This document shows positions 23,310 through 34,852 of a stretch of DNA of 64,000 bases, piece by piece; the stretch's first letter is position 1; each line of letters opens with the position of its first letter. Both the position numbers and the translations under genes were made by a program. The notes under the pieces were generated by a model. The model was not told the origin of the DNA and made no database searches. It saw only the letters and a program-made list of their open reading frames with translations. Source of the stretch: Myoxocephalus aenaeus (Eukaryota > Chordata > Actinopteri > Perciformes > Cottidae); assembly GCA_038501785.1 (NCBI GenBank), contig JBAMJR010000084.1, positions 2,912,501 through 2,976,500 on the forward strand, written 5' to 3'.

Positions 23310-23368
<59 letters not shown>
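23310..23368. repeat. GT/CA microsatellite (59 bp)
   Basis: About 29 uninterrupted GT repeats, the longest dinucleotide tract of this type in the window. Confidence 0.97.
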
Positions 23369-23370
<2 letters not shown>

Positions 23371-23539
23371 TGGTGGGGTTAGGAAGGGACATTTTTTTTA
23401 TTTTGTGTGATGTATAACATTTTCTAAATAAATGACAATGTTCTATATAAATAATGTTGAATGACAGAAGGTTGGACTTATTTTACAACTGCAATTACGT
23501 TATTGAGAGTAAAGTATTGAAAGAAAGTCATCAATATCA

Positions 23540-23586
23540 AATTCTAGGTACCGATATCGGTTTCAATGTAAACAGTACCCAACCCT
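23540..23586. repeat. Possible end of a dispersed fish repeat
   Basis: GGTACCGATATCGG followed by AACAGTACCCAACCCTA resembles the end of a common fish repeat whose terminus I remember as GGTACCCAACCCTA. The opposite end (TAGGGTTGGGTA) was not found nearby, so this may be a fragment or chance. Confidence 0.35.
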
Positions 23587-26500
23587 ACTGACAGACTATT
23601 TTATTATATCCAGTTAGCAATAACTCCTACAAATCATGTATGAAAATGTTGTTGAAAAATAAACAAAAATGATATGTTTGTTTCCAGGCAAAGTTGTTTG
23701 AGAAAAACAATCGTTGACTGAGCTTCTAAAATCCACCTTGCAGGCAGCCCACCTCTGCAGTGTGACTAACCTCAGTAATCCGTCCCAGATTCACACCTCT
23801 GGTGTCAGGCAAGCCTATTCAGAATAAAAATCCCTCGGTTTAAACCCAGAGTTGCATGACCCAGCATCCTGCTCGGGTACTGGTTTGTGCAGATACTTAA
23901 TCTGTCAAAAGGTGTGTGTGTACGTGTTTAAATACACAAGCCAGCCGGACAACCCGTTGTCCACTTTTAATGTAATTAAGTCCGACTGGACTTCAGTGAC
24001 CTCAGGCAGGCAGGTCCAGGGATATCTGAAGGCTAGTTCATCTTTTAATGAGAAAATCAAATCATCATGGAGTGAGTCCTCCCTCAAATCCCTTCATTCA
24101 TTTAAAATCACTTACACCAGTGTTTTGCCATTTTTAAATGGTGGCCTTTACAGTAGCATTTGCATTCAACACAACTCCGGCGTTGAAAACATCCCTTTTT
24201 GTATGCAGTCAATGCTTTGACATTAATTATGCCAGAGTCATAGACGGAATACAAAACAATCTAAGCACTTCATATGAAAGGACTTTTATTCTGAAGTTAC
24301 TCCTCTGCAATGACAAACACTGCAAAAAAAAGAGTTGGGTCATGTTAGGTCAAATGCCAGTAAGCAGCTTTTTGTCAGCTGTGAAAGAGGTCTTACAATC
24401 AGCACTTTGATGTTTCTAAACCAGCGTGTTGTGACTAACGGAGCTCCGAAACGTCCAAATCATCGGCGCTCGCTTTAAAAAAGGGTTATAAAAGGATATG
24501 CATGTTTCCTCAAATACTGACAAACTGCGGCGGCAAAAGGGGAACAGAGCTCTCACGAGATGATCTAACAAACAGGGACATGAATGCCACATGAGGAGAG
24601 GGAGGAAATGCAGCTGAGCGGCCTAAAAAGATTCACCTTTTGTGCCGATGTTTCCAACGTTGATTCACTTGTTTCAAAGTTGAAGCGTTTGCATTATTAT
24701 CATTTGCCTTGCTGTGTGCAAAGTGTCATCAAATCAATAGGGAGTAATAATGTTCCTCTGGGCTGGACGGAGGTGTTACAGTCTTCTTTAATAGCTTATG
24801 TATCACACGTAATATGGATTTAAATCACTGCAGAACAATAGATTCCAACGCTTCCGCAGCCTTAGATTAATTTACGCACTCTTTCGCCCCAGGATGCACC
24901 TATGAATAGCGCTGACCCGCGAGGCCCACGGCCATCTGTGGCCCTTCTACGACCACCTCCCCCCTCCTCCTCCTGTGGAGTGGGAAAAACCCCAGCTGCT
25001 CTTTTGGCCGCGGTGCAGCTCACCAGGAGGAGTATTTAAAAATCCCTAATCTATCACTCTGCCCAGCCAGCCCTGTCTCCGCTGGCTGGCTTAGAACCTA
25101 CAACGATTTGCACTGTCCATTCCACAAGAGAGACATCGTTACTGCTTAGTTAATCTATCACACAGGGAGGGAGGTGAATACTGAGAGTGGGAGGGAGAGA
25201 AAGTCATTGGGATCATACATAATGGTTGAGAGATTTACCGGGATCATATGTAAACGACCCCGACGGTATTGAATGCCAACGGAAAAAATTCACCCTCCCG
25301 GATTGCCGCAGCCTTTTTCCATCATTTTTTATTATGCTTCCATTTCATCAGATTACCCCAGTGTCATCGGATCACTCGCATCCTGTGCTGTGTTTTGTAC
25401 ACCCGCTTGACACGGCACACAATAGGCCTGGGAGGTAATCAGACATCCCCAAGTGATAATAGAATTAGTAATAACTATTGAGAATGTCCACGCCAGATGT
25501 GGTATTACTGAACACGGCGGGGCAGCTCGCACAAAAAGGGGGTTATGCTAATCGGCCTATTGAGTCGAATGACTGAATACATGTTTACATGACAATTAGC
25601 AGCATATATTTTCATTATTCAACACGAGCGGTGGTGGTGTTTTTTGACCGTAATATCCAGGAGAAAACACATCTCCTGGACGGGTTCACCGCTGCAGTAT
25701 TCTCCACGGTGCTTTAAAGCACTGACCGGAGGCAATTTTGGCTCAACCCCGAGCAGCCTCCGTTGGTTGTCCAAGGTAACGAAAGCATTGTCGCGACCGT
25801 GTGCCGAGACACTCTCGGCATTTCCTCCCTGGGTTTGATTTGAATCGAGGCAGCCGTTTGGCATTGCTAGGTTTAGGTTCCCCCCGGTGAGCTAAGCTCA
25901 GCAGTGGCAAGCAGACTTGGTTTTCACCCATCTGACAGGTTCTGGTGCTATTTCTTTCTCAAGAATGATTGCGATTCCCAACCACATTTCAGAAAATCAA
26001 TGAGATCTGCTTTGGGGAGAGGGTGGGGGTAAAAGAACAGGGTCTGAATACATCAATCATCCTCCTTCAACTATTTTGATGCAACACGGGAGAACGGTGG
26101 GGGAGAGTCAAGAGCGTACGAACGGATCGACAACATGGCTACTTCCTGCCCGCCACTTCCAACAAGATCACAATCGTCTCGTCAGCACTAAGACCATGAA
26201 TGCCGGCCGCAGGCAGGCTTACAGACCCACAGTCCACATCCGGTGAGTCAGACTATAAAGAGCATAATGCTGAGTTCAGGTTGACAAAAGACCATGATTG
26301 CTCTTTGCAGTGTGAGGTTTGTGCGTAGGCTCTTTTTTAAAAGCACTAGCTTCAAAATGTGAAAATAGGTTCCAACTATATTGAAAAAGGAAAATGAGTG
26401 TCCTCTTAACGTTCTATTCTGTTCTCTTCAAAACTTTCCTTATTCTTTGACGAGCCTCTTTAACTCTCAAACAGCTTTATTGTAATGTCTTGGGCACATG

Positions 26501-27171
26501 TGTGTTATGAATGGAACATTACATTCCTGCTAAAGTGATTGCTGTAATGTTCTGCTTTGGTCTTGCAATCTTTTCGACGCGATAAAACCTCCTCTGCTTC
26601 TCTGGACCTCTTTGCCTTTTGTCCGTGGTCAAAAGGAACACTGCGGTTGATTGGTGGTCATGTAACGAATCTATTTCTGCCAGGTGGTCATACACTTCAA
26701 AGCAGTTGAAGAGTTAGAAAAAAATGAGTTCATGGAATATTTCTAGCTCTGTGTCCTCTACAGGAAGAAAAACTAAAAAAAGATGGTGGAAAATGTCTAT
26801 TAGTTCCGTCAGCCTCTCCCATCAAGAGTCGGGACCTCTCATTAAACACCTGTTTGGACTATATTAAGCAGCTTCTGCATCACACTGGCAACGCTCTTGC
26901 CCACAATGAATCACTCCATCATGGGTACATTATGAAGACGAGGAGGGCTTGGCCGGGTTGTTAGCGCCGGTGTCTTTGTAATTAGGCCAAACCCAAGCTT
27001 AGCGTGCTGTACGCAATAGGGCTTATTTATCTTCATAATCCTCTCCTTTCAATGTAGAATAAGTTTGATAACACTGCCATATCTTTGATAATAACATCAT
27101 TGACACAATATAATAGGGTTATAGAGAGTATGTAGAGAGAGAAAGAGACACATTGATTGATTATGATATTG

Positions 27172-27173
<2 letters not shown>
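23587..27173. other. Non-coding DNA, no gene or repeat recognised
   Basis: About 3.6 kb, one of the longer stretches without recognised repeats. Frames up to 122 codons (23852-24220, +) match nothing I know. The part from about 24880 to 25640 is less AT-rich and has homeodomain-like TAATTA/AATTAG words, but conservation cannot be judged from one sequence. Confidence 0.45.
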
Positions 27174-27217
<44 letters not shown>

Positions 27218-27286
27218 TGTACAGTATGTGTATATATAATGTACAATATGTATATATACATATATATTTATATATATATACACTGC

Positions 27287-27332
<46 letters not shown>

Positions 27333-27351
27333 GTACAGTATGTATATATAA

Positions 27352-27391
<40 letters not shown>

Positions 27392-27398
27392 GTGTACA

Positions 27399-27432
<34 letters not shown>

Positions 27433-27452
27433 GTGTATATATGTATGTACAG
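27174..27452. repeat. TA-rich compound simple repeat
   Basis: About 280 bp of nearly pure TA repeats, with interruptions built from a recurring motif, TATAATGTACAGTATGTATA, and variants. The TGTACA cores are themselves palindromic. Open frames on both strands here are artefacts of the repeat. Confidence 0.95.
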
Positions 27453-27948
27453 TATATTTTAGTTCCATTCTTTGTCAATTCACTCATGTGTATTATTGTC
27501 ATTCATTTCTTTGCATCCAGTGATCAATTAACAAAGTTAAATGTCACTGCTGCTCTGTATCCAGAGTTTATCACTAAAATAAGTCCAAGTAAGAATTTGA
27601 ATAATTATTTCATCAACCAGCATGCATACAGTCACTCCCCTTAAAGTCAAAACCACTAACAGAATACGATAGCATCAACAAACTGCACTGATTCCAACTT
27701 AAAATCACTCTTCCCGTGTGGCGCTTGCCGGGTAGTGTACAGTATGGAGTCATTACGGAAGCAATGAATGAGTCATGTAAACAGGCGCAGGCCGGTAATT
27801 GCAACTAATTCCCAAAAGTTCCTGTGTGCTTTCTTTTCAGCATCAGTGCATTATTTCCTAATTATCTTGCTGTGCACTTATTGGTGTATTTGGACAGGCA
27901 TTTGTCTCCAGGCAGCAGCATTGCAGTCGGTGTTTTCTCTTTTCTCTC

Positions 27949-27982
<34 letters not shown>

Positions 27983-28344
27983 GTACCTGCAGGCAGAGCC
28001 TCGCTGGAGATCTGGCAGTGAGCGAGCGCATATGTGGTGAGTCATCCTCGCGCTGTGGCTCAGGTGACACGCCGGTGCACGTGCTCGAGCACACGGTCGC
28101 TTACACTCGACTACAGGGAATAAGGGGGACTCGGTGATCTTAAATCATGCCATCAGTATCATGCCCCCCCCCATATATGCAGGCGAATACAGTGTGACGT
28201 CGTCGGGTGTAGGTACTTCCGTTTCACTCAAGATATTTCCATTTAGTGACACTTCATTGTGTTTCAGAGGAAAAGATAGTCTTTGTCTCTGCACGACATG
28301 CATCTGGAAGATGCGGTGTGGCGCTTTGCAGCATAGGGTTTTAA
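27453..28344. other. Non-coding DNA between repeats
   Basis: No gene recognised. It contains one short GT tract, listed separately. Confidence 0.5.
27950..27979. repeat. TG microsatellite (about 30 bp)
   Basis: About 14 TG repeats after a T/C-rich stretch. Confidence 0.95.
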
Positions 28345-28660
28345 GGGCGGCACAGTGGCTCAGTAGTTAGCGCTGTCGCTTCGCATCAGGAAAGACCCCC
28401 GGGCCTTCCTCTGTGGAGTTTGTATGTTCTCCTGTCTGCGTTCCCTCGCAACAGGCCAACGACATGCAGGTTAGGTGTCCCGAAATCTCGAAATAACCCC
28501 GTAGGCGTGGATGTGAATGTGTTTTGGCTGTTTTTTTTATGCGTTAGCCCCGTGACAGACTGGCAGCCTGTCCAACGTGTACCCTGCCTCTCGCCCACTG
28601 CATGCTAGCATGTAGGCTCCAGCCCTTTGGCAGCTGTGAACAACATAGAGAATGGATGGA
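28345..28660 (+). mobile_element. tRNA-derived SINE, near full length
   Basis: It starts GGGCGGCACAGTGGCTCAG. The pol III A box is recognisable as TGGCTCAGTAG (28356-28366). The expected B box (GGTTCGAAYCC) is destroyed in the CATCAGGAAAGACC region. The body includes GTGGAGTTTGTATGTTCTCC, ACATGCAGGTTAGGT and GTGACAGACTGGCAGCCTGT. It ends in GGATGGA tail units, as for a common fish SINE with a GATG tail. Related truncated copies lie at 16603-16695 and 62381-62610. With its B box lost it should not be transcribed by pol III. Confidence 0.82.
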
Positions 28661-28675
28661 GTGAAACACATTACT

Positions 28676-28720
28676 TTGATTTAGATGACGCTTTTATCCA
28701 AAGCTACTTATAATAAGTAA
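28676..28720. repeat. Dispersed fish repeat core
   Basis: GATGACGCTTTTATCCAAAG followed by CTACTTATAATAAGT is close to a sequence I remember as very widespread in fish genomes (GCTTTTATCCAAAGCGACTT). It begins 16 bp after the SINE tail, so repeats are clustered here. The element's limits and class are not clear; the similarity may extend to about 28840. Confidence 0.6.
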
Positions 28721-29862
28721 ACCAAAAATGAGGAAAAAAAAGGACATTAAATTCATCAAATATGCTCAACAGCGCCACGTGCTACATTTAGAAACATTAA
28801 GGATGAAGGAAGACTTATTATTATGGATGGTGACCTCGTAAAGCATGATCCATTGTTAGTAGTAGCCGGCAACATATGGAGTTGCTAAGCCAACTCCAGC
28901 AGAGCTGTGTCAGGTTAAAGCTATGATTATAAAGGGTGTGATTATCTCCTGCTCATAAGGTGCAGATAAAAGGGTGCAACAACCGCTGTGCAATTATAAT
29001 GCAACTAAGAAAGCAGTCTTTACACCTCGTGCTTCTACGTTTCTTTTACTGCTTCTCTACAATTTCACTCCAAGTTGTTATTTTTCTTTCAGTATGTTCT
29101 AATGTAGTAAGCACAGAACAGTAAACACAGCTTTGCAATGTAAGTTACCCTTTTCTGTAATATGGCACATTCAAATGTGTATTGCACATCTTAAAGCGTT
29201 TGCTCTGTTGGTGTTAATGCCTCCTTAATTTGTAACTGATTTTGATTCCAAGAGACAGAGCCTGCTAGCCACCCCAAAGCAAGCTTTGCGCCCCCCAAAA
29301 AAAGGAGGTCTAATACATTTAAATCACTCTTAAAAACTATTTGGGTTTCTTGCTTTCCTCTGAGTTGGACCGCTCTAATCAATAGGCCACCACTGTTTGA
29401 TGTCTAGGTCTTTGGCAGGCAACTGCCTGTAGAGTCCAACATGAATAAAGTTATTTCAAAAATAGCGTTGGCAGAATCTCCGCCTCTTGAAAAAGCACAG
29501 GGCCAGAATCAAAGTCTTCATTTAAAAAGCGGAATTATATTGTTCCGTCAGTGTGTGCTTGGCCTCTAGCGAGGTCATGTGCTGCAGCTTCTCGCAGCCC
29601 CAAAAAAAAAAAACAAGGGCGAGTGTTGTCAGAAAGCGAGGCATGAATTCCACACACAGGATGAAAGTACAGCATCATGCTCTATATTAAGACGGCAACA
29701 CAAAGACAACATATCTCATAGCCCTGTTTGTTGTTTTTATAGAAACACGGAGCTGAGGGAACGTCCCCGGAAATGACCCCGGCCCACATGATGATTCAGG
29801 AAGCTTTTTATTACACTTTAAAAATAACCAAACAAACATGAAACACTGGGGCTTGACAGTTT
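28721..29862. other. Non-coding DNA, no gene recognised
   Basis: AT-rich DNA with short frames only. A 12-A run occurs near 29603. Confidence 0.5.
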
Positions 29863-30546
29863 GGTAAGGCTTTCTATGACGCCCATTTCTATTATGTATT
29901 ACAAGACTACTTAATAATGCATTATAATGTGCTGATAGCACTGTGTGATTATGGTTATGGCCACACATGAATATTCATAATGCTTCATAACAATAATCAA
30001 CACATAAATCATGTTAGGACTTAAGAGGACAACTATCGCAATATTTCGTAATTGCTACTGAGGTTGTTGCAAGGATCATATAGTGTATAATCATTCCACA
30101 TTTTGATATTTTTATAATGCCTGTTATTATGTATTATGTGATTATAAATTACTCTAACTTAAGTGGTCATTATATTGTGTGTTCTTGCATAGATTTAGTG
30201 ATATTTTGTTAGACTTAAAGCAAAAAATGACTGAGAGCAACTCCTAAATGCATCATTATGCATTATAACATTATTATTAGTATGCAGTTTACACAGATGA
30301 TAATTATTACTATAACTATTAACTATAGGACTTATAATACGAAATGATTCTTGCAAAAAATGTCAGTGAGTGACCAGCAATTATGAAGTACATAACACTT
30401 GACCTTATAAGTCATTATAAAATGCTGTATAATAAGCTATAGTTATAAATCAGTATGAATATCTTTGAGTGCATATACATATAATTAATAACATTATAAG
30501 TATGTTAATAATGCATTATAGACATGAACATTATAGAAAGTGCACC
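29863..30546. mobile_element. AT-rich MITE with GGTAAGGCTTTCTATG-type ends (684 bp)
   Basis: The left end reads GGTAAGGCTTTCTATGACG. The right end, reverse-complemented, reads GGTGCACTTTCTATAATGTT. The two then agree again around CTATTATG/CTATAATG. The interior is packed with CATTATAATG and ATGCATTATA words. I remember a fish element family with these ends and interior. No coding frame is present. A clean target duplication was not identified, so superfamily and exact limits are open. Confidence 0.65.
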
Positions 30547-31319
30547 TTCCAGTTACACAACATGGACAACCTTATTAGACTAATCACCAAGGCTTTTGCA
30601 TACGTGCCTTAAATAAACTATACAGTGCAGTGTGTTCGTTTGGCCCATTAACCCATCTTTAAAATGATTTAACGTTCACTCTAAACAGTGGCTGCTGTTG
30701 CACACTGCTACCCCGTTGTTCCTTGCGTCACACTGTGAGCACCTATACCACCTTACACCGTGTCATGTGGAGCGACGCCACAGCCGCCTGCGTCAGCACA
30801 AATGTGACTTTCTCGCACATGCACGTAAACATGACACGTGCGAACGTCATAGATGGTGGTGGGGGTTAAATCGCAGTACATCTCATTATCCTATTTCATC
30901 TCACTATCTTTTTTTATTTTTATCCTGGGCGTTATCATCTAATTACCATTAAAGCTGTGCTGGCAATGTTGACTGCTATGAAAGGAAAGGTAGGGCTTTT
31001 GCTTCCCAGAGCCTGGGAATGTTTTATTATGTCATGTTGGTTTGCATCATGAGGTGTTTTATTTATGGGAATGGTCCCCGATCCAAGCGGTTATCGTTTT
31101 TTTTATTTTTACGTCTTGGGATTTAACAGTATGCATGTTGTCTATGTGCAGGGGATCACAAAAAACAAGAAACAAGAGGGCCGCTTTTTCATCGTCAGTG
31201 TTGGGTTTCTAATCAGGGATGACACTTATGTGTTGGGTATTTGAACATCACCACAGGGGTACAATAAAATGTTGTGTTTGTCATGTTCAAGGTATTTATA
31301 TACAATGGATAGCTCAGTT
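30547..31319. other. Non-coding DNA, no gene recognised
   Basis: Only an 84-codon chance frame (30698-30952, +) and short simple stretches. Confidence 0.5.
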
Positions 31320-31327
31320 ATCTATGG

Positions 31328-31608
31328 CAGTGGTTCTCAAATGGGGGTGTGTGTACCCCTGGGGGTACGGGAAGGCACAATACAAATACAAATTAGCATA
31401 AAGTTATTTAATATATATTCAATGAAATATATAAGTGTAAGTTCATGAACTGAATTGTATATATTCTATATTAAATCAGACACTTATGGCACAGCGCTGT
31501 GTATTAAATCTTTTTTTAACCAAAGATGCTTTGTGCTGGTTAGGGGGTACTTGGCTGAAAGAATATTGCACACGGGGTACATCACTGAAAAAAGGTTGAG
31601 AACCACTG
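31328..31608. mobile_element. Complete hAT-type MITE (281 bp)
   Basis: The ends CAGTGGTTCTCAA and TTGAGAACCACTG are perfect 13-bp inverted repeats. They are followed on each side by G/C-rich blocks containing GGGGTAC or GTACCCC. Flanking direct repeats are ATCTATGG (31320-31327) and CTCTATGG (31609-31616), an 8-bp duplication with one change, as expected for hAT. The interior is AT-rich and non-coding. CAGTGGTTCTCAA ends are typical of Charlie-like hAT families in vertebrates. Confidence 0.9.
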
Positions 31609-31825
31609 CTCTATGGTGTGGTAGGTTGCAAATATCTGCTTTCCCTTGAATAGGCCTAATGTTTAATACTACCGTCATGACATCAATTCATCACCATAAG
31701 AATACATTAATATGTGGGTGTATGACATGCTACATGAAAAACAATCACAATAAGGGCCTCATTTTTTTATTCTGGCTGAAGGACAACCCCGACTCTATGT
31801 TTTCTGTTTCTTAGTAATTAATGGC

Positions 31826-32030
31826 GACAACACTTTTTTTTAATTGGTCCAGTAGTTGGGGAGAACGCTGCAGATGGTAGACGCTAAACGGGCTGCAATG
31901 TAATTGCTTATGGCAACTACTCAGTCAATGTTCGTCCACCACAAGGGCTTGTTTTTGCCACTCAGATTATTTTAAGGGTCTCAACCCATTATGGAAAGGA
32001 CCCGACAGAGAAATACAACTTATTTTGCTC
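31826..32030. repeat. Dispersed repeat, copy B (shared with 14255-14500)
   Basis: GTAGACGCTAAACGGGCTGC, CAATGTAATTGCTTATGGCA and CATTATGGAAAGGACCCGAC followed by AGAGAAATA occur in the same order as in copy A. This copy is cleaner in the last block. It lies 220 bp downstream of the hAT MITE. No coding content was recognised. Confidence 0.72.
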
Positions 32031-32040
32031 CCTTTTTGTT

Positions 32041-34482
32041 ATTACGGCACGCGACTCGTTTTCCGGAAAACAACTGCAGAAAACGTGAGTACGAGTTGAA
32101 GAAAGAAGTGACCGGACCAAGTAAAAAGAAAAGAAAAAGGTTTTAATTCATTGACGCTTTGTTACATTGACGCTGCACAAGATGATCCTGCATCTCGATT
32201 TTGCGGCTGCCGGTTACAGCCTCGCTTAATGGAGCAATTTCAAAAAGTTGTCCCTATTAGTCATTCGGACAAGGAAACAGGGTCAGAGTTGAACAATACC
32301 AAAGTTACCTTTTTAAAAAGTGAAGGTTTTCTACAAAAATCAAGTGAAAAAAGAAATGAAACAACTCCTGATTCCGTCTTTCTTTTTTCTTCTCAGCAGC
32401 ACGTGACTAAACCGACCCTCTCGTTCCAGTCATGCATACTGAAACGGCTTATGTGTGGACTTGTGCACATGCACATATTGATGTTTTCCCCTCATCAATA
32501 ACGACCCGTGAGACAAAAGGTGTGAGAAAGAGATTTTCAGTAAAAGTGCATCCCGGTCATCTCCATCCGAGCACGTTAGACCCGGCCTGTTGCTATGACT
32601 ACGGTCGGGGATGAATCCTTGTCGCGGATCAGAGCTCGGTGGACTCATCTACAGACAGACAGGCAGGTTGAACTCTAATTTCCCCGAGCATGTTCCACGG
32701 GACTGAATGCAAAAATAACACCAACCCAAGTGGTCCATATGGCTGGTTCTGGGAGGACCAGCTGCTCGGGGCTTTCAAGGCCATAATCTTTATTTCACGC
32801 TCGCAGTGCAGCTATTTTAATTCCTGATGAGGGGCCGGTGATGTCGAGGCAAGAGGAGGACAACGAGTGGGAAGAGTGAACCACCTGTGGGCATCGACGC
32901 ACAGCATTTTAGTCGCACCGATTTGCAAGAGTACACAAATCCAACAAAACACATTGCTGAACATATTTCTGATATTTTACTTCTGTTCTCAAGTCTCGAG
33001 TTTGAATATTTGTACTTGAACAATTCTGTATCGAACCCACACAACAAAGCCTTTCATCCGTGTATTTACCCATGCAATCGGAAACACATTGTGTTTATAC
33101 TAAAGCTCTCTCTCTCTCTCTGGGCTGCATTAGTAATACCATGAGAGGCTAGTAATTTGATTTTGCCTATGCAAATTGGATATTTCAGTCGCTCATCCAG
33201 GGAGTAAAATAATTTAGAGGGAAGCTTGGCAATTCAAGCACAGGGACGCGTGTTGTTATATCACACAGCATCCTCCTCTGTAGAGCAAAACCAGAGAACA
33301 TTTGTATCTTTAAATGGCTCAAAAGAACAATGTTAGCATAGCTATCACTGGTGCTATGGCCTTTGTAATTGTAATGTTATACCAGAGTGCATGTCAGTAA
33401 CTGTGTGAAACACTTGTCATTCCAGAATGGGATTAAAATTGCCCCAGATGGTGAAAATTAACTTTAAATTCCAGCTGAGTTGATAATTCAGTTGGCATTT
33501 TGACCGGGGTAGCCAAAGAATGAGATCAAATTCAAAGCAAAATTAATTTTGCTCACAGTTTCAGACCCACTTTAGGATTAGCGGTCTCCAGCAGACAGAC
33601 CAACACATGCTGGGCCAGTCCAACTTCAAAGTTTTTCTTTTTTGAAGGCGGGCCTAAGGTAAAGCTCATACTCCACATTACAGCTCTCTCAGTGGCAGAC
33701 CCTGCACAGTCAGAGAGGAGGAATTATGCTGAGAGAGTGAAAGGAGCATCTAATCTTCTGCTTGTGAGGCCTCTAGAATTCAGCGTTATGCTGAGTCTGC
33801 ATTTCTGATTACCGCGAAAGATGTAGCCACTTGTAGTCCTCGAATGAGCTCACTAAATTATTAGCCGTGCTAGCAGCATGACTATAGAGAGGGCAATGTC
33901 CATCAATTGGCCGATCAACCCCTTTGGTCGAGACTGAAATATCTTTACAACCATGCGATGCATTGCCATGAACATTTGTATTGACATTTATATTCCCCAA
34001 AGGATGAATTCTAGGGACTAAAGATCTTTCCTCTAGCACTACCTAGAGGTTGGCTTTTGGGGCTTTTAGTGAATTACGATGTTTGATAAATTGCCATAGC
34101 AAATTGATGCAGATAGTCACAGGTTTTCAGAGACGTTTGGTAATCCCTGACCTTTCCTATTATGCTACCAGCAGGTCAAATGTGTTGTATCTCAAATAAA
34201 AAATCTGCAAAACTAAAGAAAATCAACATAGTTCTGATGTAATCACAAAGCATAACTGTAAATACAGCCGAACAGAGCGGCGTTGTTTGGATAATTCTAA
34301 ATTGGTGTTTAGGAAATAGAAACAGATGACAAAGTTAAGTTAAGTTTTCATAATCACGTCCATGCTTGCCATCTTCATTGTTTGCAAATATAAAAGCAGA
34401 ACATTTCAGGAGATTCTCTCTGCTGGTTCTAAGTAATTAACACTAAAATATTTTAATTGCTTTAAACATTCATTCAACAGCA
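32041..34482. other. Non-coding DNA, no gene recognised
   Basis: About 2.4 kb. The 116-codon frame at 32151-32501 (+) resembles no family I know. A short CT run occurs at 33107-33121. Confidence 0.5.
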
Positions 34483-34852
34483 GTAACACCCTGTAGTATT
34501 CTATGTGTGTGTCTTCCCAGTGTTTCCTGATTGCTTATTCGTTTCAGACTCCTCCCTCCTCCACCTGTGTGATTGCAAAGCCCCGCCCTCATTGTTTCCA
34601 CCTGTGTGATTGCAAAGCCCCGCCCTCATTGTTTCCACCTGTGCCTCTTGCCTCCTTCTCCTGTGTATTTAGTCTGTCTTTTCCTTGACTGTGGCGAGAT
34701 GGTCTCCTTTGTAATAACCCCTGTGTTTGCATCACCTTTAAGCTATAGGTGTCAGTACCAGTTTTTCCCTTGTTTTGTGACTTTGACCAGTAAATAACTT
34801 TTTCCTTTTGCCTCACCTTGACTGTCCAGTCCTCTGCCTACCACCCGTGACC
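34483..34852 (+). mobile_element. LTR-like repeat, copy 1
   Basis: It starts GTAACACCCTGTAGTATTCT. It contains TTTCAGACTCCTCCCTCC, a duplicated 37-bp block, TCCTGTGTATTTAGTCTG, and near its end a TTTGACCAGTAAATAACTTT segment and CTACCACCCGTGACCTG. A related sequence lies in opposite orientation at 47475-47627. The arrangement (short C/T-rich promoter-like part, a weak polyadenylation-like AGTAAATAA, CCGTGAC end) resembles LTRs of fish Gypsy-type elements I remember. No internal coding region adjoins it and no target duplication is clear. Confidence 0.5.
34561..34643. repeat. Perfect 37-bp tandem duplication (2.2 copies)
   Basis: The unit beginning CCACCTGTGTGATTGCAAAG is repeated exactly at 34561-34597 and 34598-34634, with a 9-bp third start. 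The related copy near 47.5 kb has the block once only, so the duplication happened in this copy. Confidence 0.93.

Noticed and set aside
27157..27502. Open frames on both strands encoding Tyr-Ile repeats
   Set aside because: Pure consequence of the TA microsatellite.
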